Assembly: GCA_017453065.1 (NCBI GenBank)
Contig: JAFTKW010000015.1
Location: 248,001-312,000, forward strand
Reading direction: 5' to 3'
Source: Lachnospiraceae bacterium
GTDB taxonomy: Bacteria > Bacillota > Clostridia > Lachnospirales > Lachnospiraceae
DNA length: 64,000 nucleotides
Below the pieces are notes generated by a model. The model worked only from the letters and a program-made list of their open reading frames with translations. It was not told where the DNA came from and ran no database searches. The translations under genes were made by a program, and so were the position numbers. This document shows positions 25,169-33,920 of the stretch, piece after piece; the stretch's first letter is position 1; each line of letters begins with the position of its first letter.

Positions 25169-25371
25169 ATGACTAGAAAACGACTGAACAGAGAGGCAAA
25201 ATGGGGATTCCAGTTTTACCCATACCATCAGATGAGAGTGAGGAAGCCCTTGAGGAGGGCGACTGGATTGTTGCCAATTACTGCAAGAATAGATGGAAGA
25301 TATGGAAGATGGAGAGATATTGCAATCGCATCTTGAAGTATTTGATGCAACAAGTGGAGGCAGGAAAGTAG
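25169..25371 (+). pseudogene. Deletion-damaged DUF402-type gene
   Basis: A start with GAGGGGAACACAT gives MTRKRLNREAKWGFQFYPYH in one frame. The continuation EALEEGDWIVANYC...ILKYLMQQVEAGK and its stop lie in another frame. The two ends resemble the N- and C-termini of the DUF402 nucleoside-phosphate-hydrolase-like proteins of Lachnospiraceae, normally about 190 residues. So roughly 110 codons are missing and the frame is broken at the junction. The family assignment is from memory of such sequences. Confidence 0.6.
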
Positions 25372-25450
25372 TCTAAGTTGAGAGACCTAGACGGAGATAT
25401 AAAGGGTTGATATAAGGCATTGGTATAAGGCATGTGCGCGAGGGTTAAAG

Positions 25451-26092
25451 ATGAGAAGCGAAAGTGATAAATACTGGGAGCGATGCTGGCGAGAAGAAGA
25501 GCCGGCTCAGTTGTATAAATATTTAGGTGGGTATTACAAGTGCGAAAGCAAGGTGCTAGATGTGTTTAAAGAGCATCATGTTACTAGAGTATGTGATGCG
25601 GCTTGCGGATTTGGCGCGTTTTCACTTGCTTTTGCATCCAATGGCTTTGAGGTACATAGCTTTGATATTTCTGAGACAGCAGTAGAAATCACTTGTGGTG
25701 GCCTTAGGGAATATGGAATGGACTCATCCAAAGTCAAGGTGGCTAGTATCTTAGATACACAGTACCCAGACGATTTCTTTGGCGGAGTAATCGCCCACGC
25801 TGTAATAGACCACTTGACAGTAAGTGATGCAGAGAAAGCCTTGAAGGAGCTTTTTCGGATTACGGCAAAAGAAGGGCTTATTGCGCTATCTTTTGACAAT
25901 CCAGAAGCAGAAGATTTTGAAACTGCTCACGAAATGGTAGAAGAGGGCACGATGAAGTATAAGGACACTTCAAGGGAAGGCATGCTTTTTCATCCTTATG
26001 GATGGGATGAAATTGAGAAACTTCTAGGTGTACATGAAGTAATTTACAAGGCAGATAATACCAGAGAAAAAGTTGTGATTTTGAAGAAATAA
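25451..26092 (+). CDS. Class I SAM-dependent methyltransferase
   Basis: The protein has 213 residues. Motif I is VCDAACGFGAFSLAF, with HSFDIS after strand 2 and GLIALSFDNPEA later. It begins near the N-terminus with SDKYWERCWREEEPAQLYKYL. The substrate is unknown. The start follows GCGAGGGTTAAAG and lies 79 bp after the damaged DUF402 gene. Confidence 0.86.
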   Translation: MRSESDKYWERCWREEEPAQLYKYLGGYYKCESKVLDVFKEHHVTRVCDAACGFGAFSLAFASNGFEVHSFDISETAVEITCGGLREYGMDSSKVKVASILDTQYPDDFFGGVIAHAVIDHLTVSDAEKALKELFRITAKEGLIALSFDNPEAEDFETAHEMVEEGTMKYKDTSREGMLFHPYGWDEIEKLLGVHEVIYKADNTREKVVILKK

Positions 26093-26114
26093 CAAGGTTT
26101 ACAGGGGGGACAAT

Positions 26115-26783
26115 ATGAAATTACTAAACTCTAAATTTTGTAGAATTATTAGTGTAATTGTTTTGCACATTGTTGTATGCGGATGGTCAATTGTTTATTT
26201 TAAACATTTGAATGAGTCAGGGAAACTTCTTTCTACGCTGGGAGCATCACAGTATTTGCCACAAATCACACTCCAAAGTGTGATGGTGAATTTGCCAGCA
26301 ATAATTTTGCTGATTGTTTCATTGTTGCTATTAAAGAAAAAGGCAGCAGAATTTTTTTGCTTCAAGATAGAAAAGAAGATAGCCAAGATATTGGTGCCAG
26401 TGTTGGCAGTCGTTTATGCCATTTCGCTAGTTAGACAGCTGATTGTTTATGATGATCAGGTAACTCAGGCGTTTCGTTGGGTGTATTATTTAGTCTTTAT
26501 TTCTTTTTTTGAAGAGTTTGAGTGTAGAGCAGTTATGCCTGCTTTGCTGAAGGGACGCGTGTGCAAATGGGTTGAATGGTTGTTACCTAGCTTGTTATTT
26601 GCAGTAGGGCATTTAATTATGCCTATCGTACAGGGTAAGGACTTGGCTGAACTAGGTATGATTTTGATGAGTACTATCGGAGGATACACCCTATTTGGGC
26701 TGTTTTTTGAGTGGTGTAAGCGCGCTAGTGGAAGCTTGTGGGTAGGGGTGTTACTACACGCAATCATGGATTTTGGAATTTGA
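26115..26783 (+). CDS. CPBP-family intramembrane protease
   Basis: The protein has 222 residues and about six membrane helices. Catalytic signatures of the CAAX/bacteriocin-processing (CPBP, Abi) family are present: E133-E134-x3-R138 (FEEFECR), H166 (AVGHL) and H215-x3-D219 (HAIMD). Family members cleave prenylated proteins or act in bacteriocin self-immunity or maturation. The ribosome binding site (ACAGGGGGGACAA) is almost identical to that of the next gene, the radical SAM enzyme. Confidence 0.85.
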   Translation: MKLLNSKFCRIISVIVLHIVVCGWSIVYFKHLNESGKLLSTLGASQYLPQITLQSVMVNLPAIILLIVSLLLLKKKAAEFFCFKIEKKIAKILVPVLAVVYAISLVRQLIVYDDQVTQAFRWVYYLVFISFFEEFECRAVMPALLKGRVCKWVEWLLPSLLFAVGHLIMPIVQGKDLAELGMILMSTIGGYTLFGLFFEWCKRASGSLWVGVLLHAIMDFGI

Positions 26784-26804
26784 TAGCCGATACAGGGGGG
26801 ACAA

Positions 26805-27707
26805 ATGAAACTATCATCTTTTATACATTTCGCCACTTTTGGCGTTAAGACCATTCTTTTTCGAAAAAGAGAAGCCATACTTGGAACAATCATTGTGACA
26901 GACAAATGTAACTTGTCCTGCAAGCATTGCTCTGTAAACAATATCACTGCTATAGTGCATCCTTATGAGCAGGTAAAGGATGAGATGAAACAGCTCTATG
27001 ATATGGGCGTGCGCATCCTGTTTTTCTGTGGTGGAGAGACCTTTCTGTGGCAGAATAAAGGCAAGACCATCCGCGATCTGGTCATTGAGGCCAAGGAGAT
27101 GGGCTTTTTGATCGTAAACGTAGTGACCAATGGTACATATCCAATAGATTTGCCAGAGGCAGATCTGATACTTCTTAGTTTGGATGGAGACAGGGAACAT
27201 CACAATATTATTCGTGGCGAAACCTATGACCGAATTTTTGACAACATTGCCAGAGCGACCTCGGATAATATTTGTTTTTATATGGCAGTAAATCAGATTA
27301 ACAAGGACTGCATCGAGCATGTGTGCAGGACGGCGAGGGATACGAAGAATGTGCGTGCCGTATCCTTTAATTTCCATACACCTTATCCAGATACCAGGGA
27401 GCTTGCTTTGTCAAAAGAGGAAAAGCAGGCTTGTTGTGATACCATCAAACGCATGATGAAGGAAGGTGCGCCAATCTTTAATCTAAAAAGTGCGTTGCCT
27501 TATTTGGTAAACAACAATTTCCCAACTCCTTGCTATCAGTGTGTGGTTATGGAAAATGGGAAGCTCAATGTGTGTGGACGCTGCATAGATGTGCCAGGCT
27601 TGTGCGATGAGTGTGGCTACTTTTTCGTGGCAGAATACACACTGCTATTTAGGGGGAATTTGAAGATTGTGTTTGAGATGCTGGGGACATATCTGAAGTA
27701 TATCTAA
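26805..27707 (+). CDS. Radical SAM protein with C-terminal Cys cluster
   Basis: The protein has 300 residues. The SAM cluster motif is C35-x3-C39-x2-C42 (CNLSCKHC), followed by GGETF and LLSLDGDREHHN. The C-terminus has six cysteines in about 30 residues (CYQCVVMENGKLNVCGRC, then C-x2-C), reminiscent of a SPASM/Twitch auxiliary Fe-S cluster. Such proteins often modify peptides. The neighbours are a CPBP protease and a HemN-like radical SAM protein. No precursor peptide gene was found by eye between them. Confidence 0.82.
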   Translation: MKLSSFIHFATFGVKTILFRKREAILGTIIVTDKCNLSCKHCSVNNITAIVHPYEQVKDEMKQLYDMGVRILFFCGGETFLWQNKGKTIRDLVIEAKEMGFLIVNVVTNGTYPIDLPEADLILLSLDGDREHHNIIRGETYDRIFDNIARATSDNICFYMAVNQINKDCIEHVCRTARDTKNVRAVSFNFHTPYPDTRELALSKEEKQACCDTIKRMMKEGAPIFNLKSALPYLVNNNFPTPCYQCVVMENGKLNVCGRCIDVPGLCDECGYFFVAEYTLLFRGNLKIVFEMLGTYLKYI

Positions 27708-27723
27708 TTTACAGAATTGGAGA

Positions 27724-27758
27724 ACTTGCAAACATGAAGGGCATATGGGTTTGCAAGT
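27724..27758. repeat. Inverted repeat upstream of HemN-like gene
   Basis: Perfect 10-bp arms ACTTGCAAAC/GTTTGCAAGT are separated by 15 bases, between the two radical SAM genes. There is no T run. It could be an mRNA hairpin or operator. Confidence 0.5.
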
Positions 27759-27786
27759 ATAGAGACTTGGGAGATATAAGGGACAA

Positions 27787-29055
27787 ATGAGTATCATTAC
27801 AGATTTGACTAGAATGTGGCTGACCAGATCGACGAAGCCATTTACATTTAAAAATGAATACGACAGTGTGCTTAAGTTCGAGGACTGCGAGAGCCTGGGG
27901 CTCTATGTGCATATTCCTTTTTGTAAGAGCATTTGTAATTTTTGTCCTTACTGCAAGGTGTCGTATTTAAAGGAAAAGTGTGACATGTATGTGGATGCGC
28001 TGCTGAAAGAAATACATATGGTGGGTGGCCAGGTGCACAGCGAGGAGGCTTCTGCGAAAAAGAAAGTCACCAGTCTTTATTTTGGTGGCGGCACGCCTGT
28101 GCTTGCCCTGGATAGACTGGGTGAAATCATTGATGCGTTGAAGGAGCATTTTGAGATTACAGAAGGAATTGGTCTGGAGCTTCACCCTGACAATGTGACT
28201 GTGGAGACTTTAACCGAGCTTAAAAGGGTTGGCGTAACCAAAATCAGCATAGGGATTCAATCTTTCCAGGAGAAATATCAGAGCATTTTGGGGCGAAAGG
28301 CTGTAGACTTAGAGGCTATGGCAGTAGCGCTTAGGGCAGTGCCTTTTGAGACGGTTTCTATGGACTTTATTTTTGCTCTCCCAAATCAGACATATGAGGA
28401 TTTGCAATGTGATATAGAATTGGCATTTAGCCATGGCGCAAACCATATCGCTGTTTACCCTTTTATTGACTTTACTTTTACCTCCAGTAAAGTAAAAGCC
28501 ATGAAGAAAAAAGACAAGCGAAAACTGCTTGACCAAATCACAAATTATTGTTTAGATAGAGGTTATACTAGAAGCTCTATTTGGACTTTTTCTAGTGATA
28601 AAGAGGCTCAGTATTCATCCATGACCAGAGACAATTTTCTGGGATTTGGTTGCTCTGCGACCACACTTTTGAAAGACCAGTTCGAAATCAATACTTTTTC
28701 TGTAAAGGAGTACTGTGGACGTGTAAATGATGGGAAACTACCAACCTCACTTACCATTCGCTTTACGGAGCGCCAGAGGATGATTTACTACCTCTTCTGG
28801 ACGGCCTATAGTACAAGGGTGGAGGAAAAGGCGTTTGAGAAATTCTTTGGTAAGTCTCTTCAAAAAATGTATGGGTTTGAACTATGGCTGGCAAAAGTGC
28901 TTGGCTTTGTGACCAAGGAAGATGGTGTGTACCAGATGACCTTAAAGGGTGCATTTTATTATCATTATTATGAGAATTTCTATACCTTGGCGTACATCGA
29001 CAAGATGTGGGGAATCATGCGAAAGGAAGCATTCCCAGAGAGGATAGAATTGTAG
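27787..29055 (+). CDS. HemN/HemW-like radical SAM protein
   Basis: The protein has 422 residues. The signature YVHIPFC46-x3-C50-x2-C53 with a fourth Cys (C56) matches the coproporphyrinogen oxidase-like and HemW families. Later motifs are YFGGGTPV, ELHPDNVT and ISIGIQSFQE. No haem genes are adjacent, and family members include haem chaperones and methyltransferases, so oxidase activity should not be assumed. A 30-residue N-terminal extension precedes the barrel. Confidence 0.82.
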   Translation: MSIITDLTRMWLTRSTKPFTFKNEYDSVLKFEDCESLGLYVHIPFCKSICNFCPYCKVSYLKEKCDMYVDALLKEIHMVGGQVHSEEASAKKKVTSLYFGGGTPVLALDRLGEIIDALKEHFEITEGIGLELHPDNVTVETLTELKRVGVTKISIGIQSFQEKYQSILGRKAVDLEAMAVALRAVPFETVSMDFIFALPNQTYEDLQCDIELAFSHGANHIAVYPFIDFTFTSSKVKAMKKKDKRKLLDQITNYCLDRGYTRSSIWTFSSDKEAQYSSMTRDNFLGFGCSATTLLKDQFEINTFSVKEYCGRVNDGKLPTSLTIRFTERQRMIYYLFWTAYSTRVEEKAFEKFFGKSLQKMYGFELWLAKVLGFVTKEDGVYQMTLKGAFYYHYYENFYTLAYIDKMWGIMRKEAFPERIEL

Positions 29056-29063
29056 GAGATATT

Positions 29064-29588
29064 ATGATTATATGGATTAGCGGAGCCTACGGAGTGGGGA
29101 AGTCCACCCTGGCTGAGGCTTTAGTAGAAAAAATAGACAATGCTATGATTTTTGATGCAGAAGAAGTAGGCAATGCAGTGAGAGGCAATTATCCCACGGA
29201 GCCTTACGGTGTGATTTTTGAGGACTACCCACTTTGGTGCGAGTTCAATTACCAGTTGCTTAAGGATCTTCACACAAACTTTGGCTACAACATCTTAGTG
29301 CCTATGACCATGGTCAGACAGAATTCTTATGACCAGATTGTGAAGCGACTTTTGGAGGATGGAATAGAAACCAAACTCATTATTCTTGAGGGTACATATC
29401 AGAGCATCCATGACCGAATTTTGGCTCGAGGTGAAGAGGAAGGCTGTTGGTGTATGGAAAACATTGAAATGGCAAGAGCGGGCGTGGGTTCGGTAGATGG
29501 TGGATATCATATCACAACGGATGGTAGAACTGTGGATGAATTGGCAGAAACGGTGCTTAAATATATTGGAGAAGAATGCGCCAAATAA
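29064..29588 (+). CDS. P-loop kinase-like ATPase
   Basis: The protein has 174 residues. The Walker A motif GAYGVGKST lies at residues 7-15. The segment ILEGTYQSIHDRILARG resembles the lid region of small kinases. The size suits a nucleoside, shikimate or gluconate-type kinase or a tunicamycin-resistance-like protein (TmrB), which I consider the closest idea. The start at 29064 follows TAGGAGATATT, directly after the HemN-like stop. Confidence 0.75.
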   Translation: MIIWISGAYGVGKSTLAEALVEKIDNAMIFDAEEVGNAVRGNYPTEPYGVIFEDYPLWCEFNYQLLKDLHTNFGYNILVPMTMVRQNSYDQIVKRLLEDGIETKLIILEGTYQSIHDRILARGEEEGCWCMENIEMARAGVGSVDGGYHITTDGRTVDELAETVLKYIGEECAK

Positions 29589-29636
29589 AGAGAAAAAATT
29601 TGAATGCTGGAAGTGAGATAGTGGGAGAAAACTAAG

Positions 29637-30503
29637 ATGAATTTCGATGCATTTATAAAGGACATACAACAAAATAACTGGCAGGTCTACGGCGTAGAAG
29701 TGTACAAAGATGGCAAACTATTTGCTAGCTACGGCGATACAACGGAGCACAGATATCCCATTTACTCAGCCACTAAGACAATCACTTCTATAGCGGTAGG
29801 ATTGGCCGTGGACGAAGGGAAGATGGATGTAGGCAAATCCATCCTGCAGTATTTGCCAGCGGAGGCTGTGGAATCCATGCCAGAGGCCCAGAAGGAAGTC
29901 TATCAACAGATTACAGTAAAAAGACTTTTGACCATGTCTATTCAGGGCTATCCCTTTAGACCAGAAGGTGACAGTTGGCTGACATCTTCGTTGGGTTACC
30001 CTCTTACAGATGTAGGGCGAAGAGTATTCGACTACAGCAACGTGCCAGCTTATTTAGTAGGCGTTGCAGTTTCCCATGCAGTGGGAGAAGACCTTTATGA
30101 ATATTTAAGTCGTAAGGTTTTTCAGCCGCTCGATATTCACGAGCCTAAAGTAGGACGATGCCCAGAAGGATATTTTTACGGAGCATCTTCCATGGAACTT
30201 ACGGTGCGAGAACTTAGTAAGATAGGACTGCTTCTTGCAAGTGGCGGTGTCTATGAGGGCAAGCGCATTTTATCAAAAGAATATGTAAAAGAAGCCACGT
30301 CTATTCAGCAGATGAACCGAGAGGGCGGCTACGGCTACTTTATCTGGAAGTATAGAGATGGCTTTAGCATCAATGGCAAGTGGGGGCAGAAATGTTATGT
30401 TGTGCCTTCGAAGGGTTTGATGGTAACTTATCTGGCACACTTAGAAGAGGGCAGTGGCGAGCTGAGGGCTTGTATGGAGAAACATTTGCTGGATTGCGAG
30501 TAA
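29637..30503 (+). CDS. Serine hydrolase, class C beta-lactamase fold
   Basis: The protein has 288 residues. The active-site pattern S44-x2-K47 (SATKT) and Y133-S-N135 (DYSNVPAYLVG) match the beta-lactamase/penicillin-binding (COG1680) family. It lacks a signal peptide, so it is probably a cytoplasmic esterase or peptidase rather than a resistance enzyme. A terminal KTG-like triad is not obvious. The start follows GTGGGAGAAAACTAAG. Confidence 0.85.
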   Translation: MNFDAFIKDIQQNNWQVYGVEVYKDGKLFASYGDTTEHRYPIYSATKTITSIAVGLAVDEGKMDVGKSILQYLPAEAVESMPEAQKEVYQQITVKRLLTMSIQGYPFRPEGDSWLTSSLGYPLTDVGRRVFDYSNVPAYLVGVAVSHAVGEDLYEYLSRKVFQPLDIHEPKVGRCPEGYFYGASSMELTVRELSKIGLLLASGGVYEGKRILSKEYVKEATSIQQMNREGGYGYFIWKYRDGFSINGKWGQKCYVVPSKGLMVTYLAHLEEGSGELRACMEKHLLDCE

Positions 30504-30557
30504 GATGGCAAGAAAGCAATTTAAGAGAGGCTAGATTAAATAAACGGGAGTAGAATA

Positions 30558-31082
30558 ATGGTAGAAATCAAGACAGAAAGATTAGTGCTAAGGCCGTTGG
30601 GCATACAGTACCTAGAATCGGTGCATGAGTATGCTTCGGACCTTAATAATACTAGATACATGATGTTTTTGCCAAACGATACGGTGGAAGAAACTAAGGA
30701 GTTTTTGGAAGGCGTAGATAAGCAGTGGTCAAGTGACAATCAGACCTGCTATGAGTTTGCGATTCTTTTGGAAGGTAAGATGATTGGAGCTGTCAGCCTT
30801 ACTTTGGAGGAGGATGACCTCAAATCTGGCGAGCTGGGATGGATTGTGAACAAGAAATACTGGGGACAGGGAATTGCACCAGAAGCGGCAGCGGCTCTGG
30901 TAGAGTACGCCAAAGAAAAACTGGGTGTGACGCACTTTATCGCACACTGCGATGCGGGAAATCCTGGTTCCTACAGAACTATGGAAAAGATAGGTATGGT
31001 GAGAACGGCAGAGTACGGCGGCCGATTCAATAAATCCTCAGATGAGGAAAGACAAGAATATCAATATGAAATGAACGTATAG
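30558..31082 (+). CDS. RimJ/RimL-like GNAT acetyltransferase
   Basis: The protein has 174 residues. It begins EIKTERLVLRPLG, the usual start of RimJ/RimL-like enzymes, and has the loop LGWIVNKKYWGQGIAPEAAA (about 93-112) and HCDAGNPGSYRTMEKIGM. It may acetylate protein N-termini or small amines. Start site CGGGAGTAGAATA. Confidence 0.9.
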   Translation: MVEIKTERLVLRPLGIQYLESVHEYASDLNNTRYMMFLPNDTVEETKEFLEGVDKQWSSDNQTCYEFAILLEGKMIGAVSLTLEEDDLKSGELGWIVNKKYWGQGIAPEAAAALVEYAKEKLGVTHFIAHCDAGNPGSYRTMEKIGMVRTAEYGGRFNKSSDEERQEYQYEMNV

Positions 31083-31093
31083 GGGGATACATT

Positions 31094-31525
31094 ATGTCAA
31101 AGAAAATTCATGTAAGACCAGGGAAAGGACAATCAAAAGTAGGGTTTATAGCGGGACTTCTCTTCTGCCTGCTGGGATTGTTTGTAGTGATTCCGATTTT
31201 TGGCCCATTTGGCATCATTTGGACAGGCATGGCGGCACTGATTACCTTTATCAACTATCGAAACGGCTTTACAGACAAGCAGATAGATAGCCATGTGATT
31301 GACATAGAAGAAAATGGAGATGACGTAACCATTACTTCAAACAGAGGATTTGAGTCATATACCTTCAGACAGGAAAGTGCAGGCGACTATGGTAGTAGTG
31401 AGAAGAATGGCGCGGAAGAGGACGTGGAAAGCCGCCTGAGAAAGTTGCAGAGTCTGTACGATCAGGCGTTGATTACTAGGGAAGAGTATGAGCAAAAGAA
31501 GCAGGACATTTTAGAGGATTTGTAA
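31094..31525 (+). CDS. Membrane protein with SHOCT domain
   Basis: The protein has 143 residues. One or two hydrophobic segments (about 17-58) lie near the N-terminus. A short polar linker follows, and the last 32 residues (RLRKLQSLYDQALITREEYE) form a SHOCT motif, a short C-terminal oligomerisation or targeting element. The function is unknown. Start follows TATAGGGGGATAC. Confidence 0.82.
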   Translation: MSKKIHVRPGKGQSKVGFIAGLLFCLLGLFVVIPIFGPFGIIWTGMAALITFINYRNGFTDKQIDSHVIDIEENGDDVTITSNRGFESYTFRQESAGDYGSSEKNGAEEDVESRLRKLQSLYDQALITREEYEQKKQDILEDL

Positions 31526-31558
31526 AAGATTATTAGTATAAGGAACGAGGAGATAAAC

Positions 31559-31972
31559 ATGGGAGAAACAAAAAAAGAACTCATAAGAACACTTAAATTT
31601 GTGCTGTTTTCAGCAAGCGCGGGAATTATTCAGGTGCTAAGTTTCACGCTTATGGAAGAGTGGCTACATCTGGAGCACTGGATTTCTTATCTGGTGTCAC
31701 TTGTTTTGTCGGTGCTTTGGAATTTTACATTGAACCGCAAATTTACTTTCTATTCTGCTAGTAACATTCCTATTGCGATGTTGAAGGTAGGCGTGTTTTA
31801 TCTGGTGTTCACACCCTTGTCTACCTGGTGGACTGCAGTGCTTACAGGAGAAAACGTTGGCTGGAACGAGTATTTGGTGCTGGCGATTACCATGGCAACC
31901 AATTTCGTGACAGAGTATTTGTATGACAGATTTATTGTGTTTGGTAAAAGCATTGATACAGCCAAGAAGTAG
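31559..31972 (+). CDS. GtrA-like membrane protein
   Basis: The protein has 137 residues and four membrane helices. The pattern LIRTLKFVLFSASAGIIQ, SLVLSVLWNFTLNRKFTF and FVTEYLYDRFIVF is typical of GtrA, proposed to flip polyprenyl-phosphate-linked sugars for surface glycosylation. A GtrII-like transferase is present at 13229 in the same window, so the two could cooperate, although they are not adjacent. Confidence 0.87.
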   Translation: MGETKKELIRTLKFVLFSASAGIIQVLSFTLMEEWLHLEHWISYLVSLVLSVLWNFTLNRKFTFYSASNIPIAMLKVGVFYLVFTPLSTWWTAVLTGENVGWNEYLVLAITMATNFVTEYLYDRFIVFGKSIDTAKK

Positions 31973-31991
31973 GTAGAAATCAAAAAGGGAT

Positions 31992-32552
31992 ATGGAAATG
32001 AAAACTTTTGAAGACCTTGAGTTAGTGAACTATTGCTATCCAGATTGCGCACCACTTTTGAACATTATGCGATTGCCTAAGACAGATGCGTTTGAATTGG
32101 CCCGTCAGCTTGCGATGCTCCATCCAGAGACAACAGCGTTTTATCGTTTTGCGGATTTTGACAACTATTATGCTTTGAGAGAAATCCAAGACAACTATTT
32201 GTATGAGAGGTTTCTTCAGTTGGGTGGAACACCAGAAGAGAAGCATCCTCTTTCTTTTGTGATAGAGGGGAGCGAGTATCTTCGAGAGTGGTTCGGAAAT
32301 GGTATTGAGACTAGGATTCTTTTAAAGGATATAGAGCCTTGTCACATTAGTTTTACGGTTGGCGACAGTGGAGCTGAATTTAAAAAGAATGGAAACGTAG
32401 AGTTGTTGACGGTGGATGAACTTCACCGAAGGATAGACGAGCAAGGTGGGGACTTTGATGGGTTTCTTCATTCTACTGGAAAGCATTACATAGAAGTGCA
32501 GTTGTGGTCGGACAAATATATAGTGAGGGGAGACAATTTATGTTTCACATGA
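31992..32552 (+). CDS. Uncharacterised soluble protein
   Basis: The protein has 186 residues with no membrane segment or signal peptide. It is rich in aromatic and acidic residues (YCYPDCAPLLNIM, YRFADFDNYYALRE). No family was recognised. The first ATG follows AAAAAGGGAT; a second Met two codons later is also possible. The 3' end overlaps the next gene by 13 bp. Confidence 0.72.
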   Translation: MEMKTFEDLELVNYCYPDCAPLLNIMRLPKTDAFELARQLAMLHPETTAFYRFADFDNYYALREIQDNYLYERFLQLGGTPEEKHPLSFVIEGSEYLREWFGNGIETRILLKDIEPCHISFTVGDSGAEFKKNGNVELLTVDELHRRIDEQGGDFDGFLHSTGKHYIEVQLWSDKYIVRGDNLCFT

Positions 32553-32971
32553 TAGTAGAACAAACATATAAATATCCAATGCGTATGGAGTATGATCCTG
32601 AGACTAAAACGTTTCATGAAAGAGAGCACAAATCTCTAGCGTATGAGCGAAATTTTACCAAGCCTTACGGCTGGATTAAAGAGTCAGGGACTCCACCACT
32701 TCCTCATTGGGACTGCCTCCTTATGACAGACAAAGAATATGATCTGGGCGATGAGGTCGAAATCAAGGTGATAGGTGTATTTAAAAGAGGCGATTTGGAC
32801 CATAAATATATAGTGGCAGAGAGCGATAGAGCGATTGAGGACTTTGATGAACTTACAGCGCAGGAGAAGGAAGAACTGGGAAGACTTTATCCTCGTATTC
32901 GCGAAGATGAGGGCTGGTTTGGCAAAGCAGAAGCGGAATATTGTATGAAAAACCATGCGAAGGCACTGTAG
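32540..32971 (+). CDS. Inorganic pyrophosphatase-like protein
   Basis: The protein has 143 residues. The order EYDLGDEVEIKVIGVFKRG, DLDHKYIVAE and QEKEELGRLYPRI resembles family I soluble pyrophosphatases (Ppa), but the DxDPxD core is replaced by HWDCLLMTDKEYDLGD. It may therefore be a divergent or inactive relative. The start at 32540 follows GAGGGGAGACAATT, overlapping the preceding gene. Confidence 0.6.
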   Translation: MFHMIVEQTYKYPMRMEYDPETKTFHEREHKSLAYERNFTKPYGWIKESGTPPLPHWDCLLMTDKEYDLGDEVEIKVIGVFKRGDLDHKYIVAESDRAIEDFDELTAQEKEELGRLYPRIREDEGWFGKAEAEYCMKNHAKAL

Positions 32972-32988
32972 GAAAGTGAGTTTGTGAT

Positions 32989-33318
32989 ATGGAGAAATCT
33001 ACCTTTGAACTAATCTATGATGTAGTAAAGCAGATACCACAGGGCAAAGTGGCTACTTATGGCCAGGTGGCGGCTCTTGCAGGAAACAAAAGGTGGGCAA
33101 GGGTAGTGGGTTATGCTCTTCATGCGAACCCTGATCCAGAGCACATTCCTTGCCATAGAGTGGTAAATGCCCAGGGCGAAGTATCGAAAGCGTTTGCTTT
33201 TGGTGGTGAAAACCAGCAGATTACTCTTCTAGAAAATGAGGGTGTCAAGCTAGAAGGAAGTAGAGTAGATTTGAGCAAGTACAGATGGAATCATGTGACC
33301 TTGGAGATGATGGAGTAA
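32989..33318 (+). CDS. MGMT-family DNA alkyltransferase-like protein
   Basis: The protein has 109 residues and corresponds only to the C-terminal DNA-binding domain of O6-alkylguanine-DNA alkyltransferases. The active-site motif is PCHRVV, with the reactive Cys kept, whereas alkyltransferase-like proteins often carry Trp there. GKVATYGQVAALAG contains the helix-turn-helix. It should repair or flag O6-alkylguanine. The ribosome binding site is weak. Confidence 0.87.
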   Translation: MEKSTFELIYDVVKQIPQGKVATYGQVAALAGNKRWARVVGYALHANPDPEHIPCHRVVNAQGEVSKAFAFGGENQQITLLENEGVKLEGSRVDLSKYRWNHVTLEMME

Positions 33319-33323
33319 GCGTG

Positions 33324-33887
33324 ATGCAGAAAAGTATGAATAAACAAGATTACATAACATTGATGGAGTGCTTGCAGCCAAACTTTTTCGAAAGGGATTA
33401 TATTCGCAATCTTCCAGAAGAATGGATTCACGATGAAATGGTTCTTTGGCTGGACGAATTTGACCCAAGTTCGTATGAGAAAAAGTTGGACGAGAACATT
33501 TCTTTTGGTTTTTATGATGGAGATATAGAGGCCCTAAAAGAAGTGGTAGGGCAAGTAGAGCCAAGTTGGGTACAATTTTATACAAAAGACAGTAGAGTTT
33601 ATTGCGGATATATCGATGGAAAAGTGGTAAGTTTCTGCCAAGTGGCAGATATGGGAGTACACAACATAAATGGCCGTAGCCTGAAGATAGGCGGACCTGG
33701 TTGCGTTGGAACTCTTCCAGAGAGCCGTGACAAGGGTATTGGACTGACGATGGTTCGCAATGTAACTCAGATACTGAAAGAAGAAGGATATGACTATAGC
33801 TATATCCATTACACTGGGGTTGCATCATGGTATGCACGTCTTGGATACAAGACTTCGGTCAGATGGAATAGCAAGGGGGTAATTTAG
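33324..33887 (+). CDS. GNAT N-acetyltransferase
   Basis: The protein has 187 residues. The loop TLPESRDKGIGLTMVRNVTQ (about 133-152) and IHYTGVASWYARLGY are GNAT features. The start at 33324 follows GGAGTAAGCGTG at the end of the MGMT gene; an overlapping longer frame from 33285 is not supported. The substrate is unknown. Confidence 0.84.
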   Translation: MQKSMNKQDYITLMECLQPNFFERDYIRNLPEEWIHDEMVLWLDEFDPSSYEKKLDENISFGFYDGDIEALKEVVGQVEPSWVQFYTKDSRVYCGYIDGKVVSFCQVADMGVHNINGRSLKIGGPGCVGTLPESRDKGIGLTMVRNVTQILKEEGYDYSYIHYTGVASWYARLGYKTSVRWNSKGVI

Positions 33888-33920
33888 TCAAAGCATAGGA
33901 ACGTAGGAGATGCAATAATT

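Noticed and set aside
26783..27787. Precursor peptide gene for the radical SAM enzymes
   Set aside because: No short frame with a good ribosome binding site was found between the genes. The 79-bp gap before 27787 holds only a hairpin.
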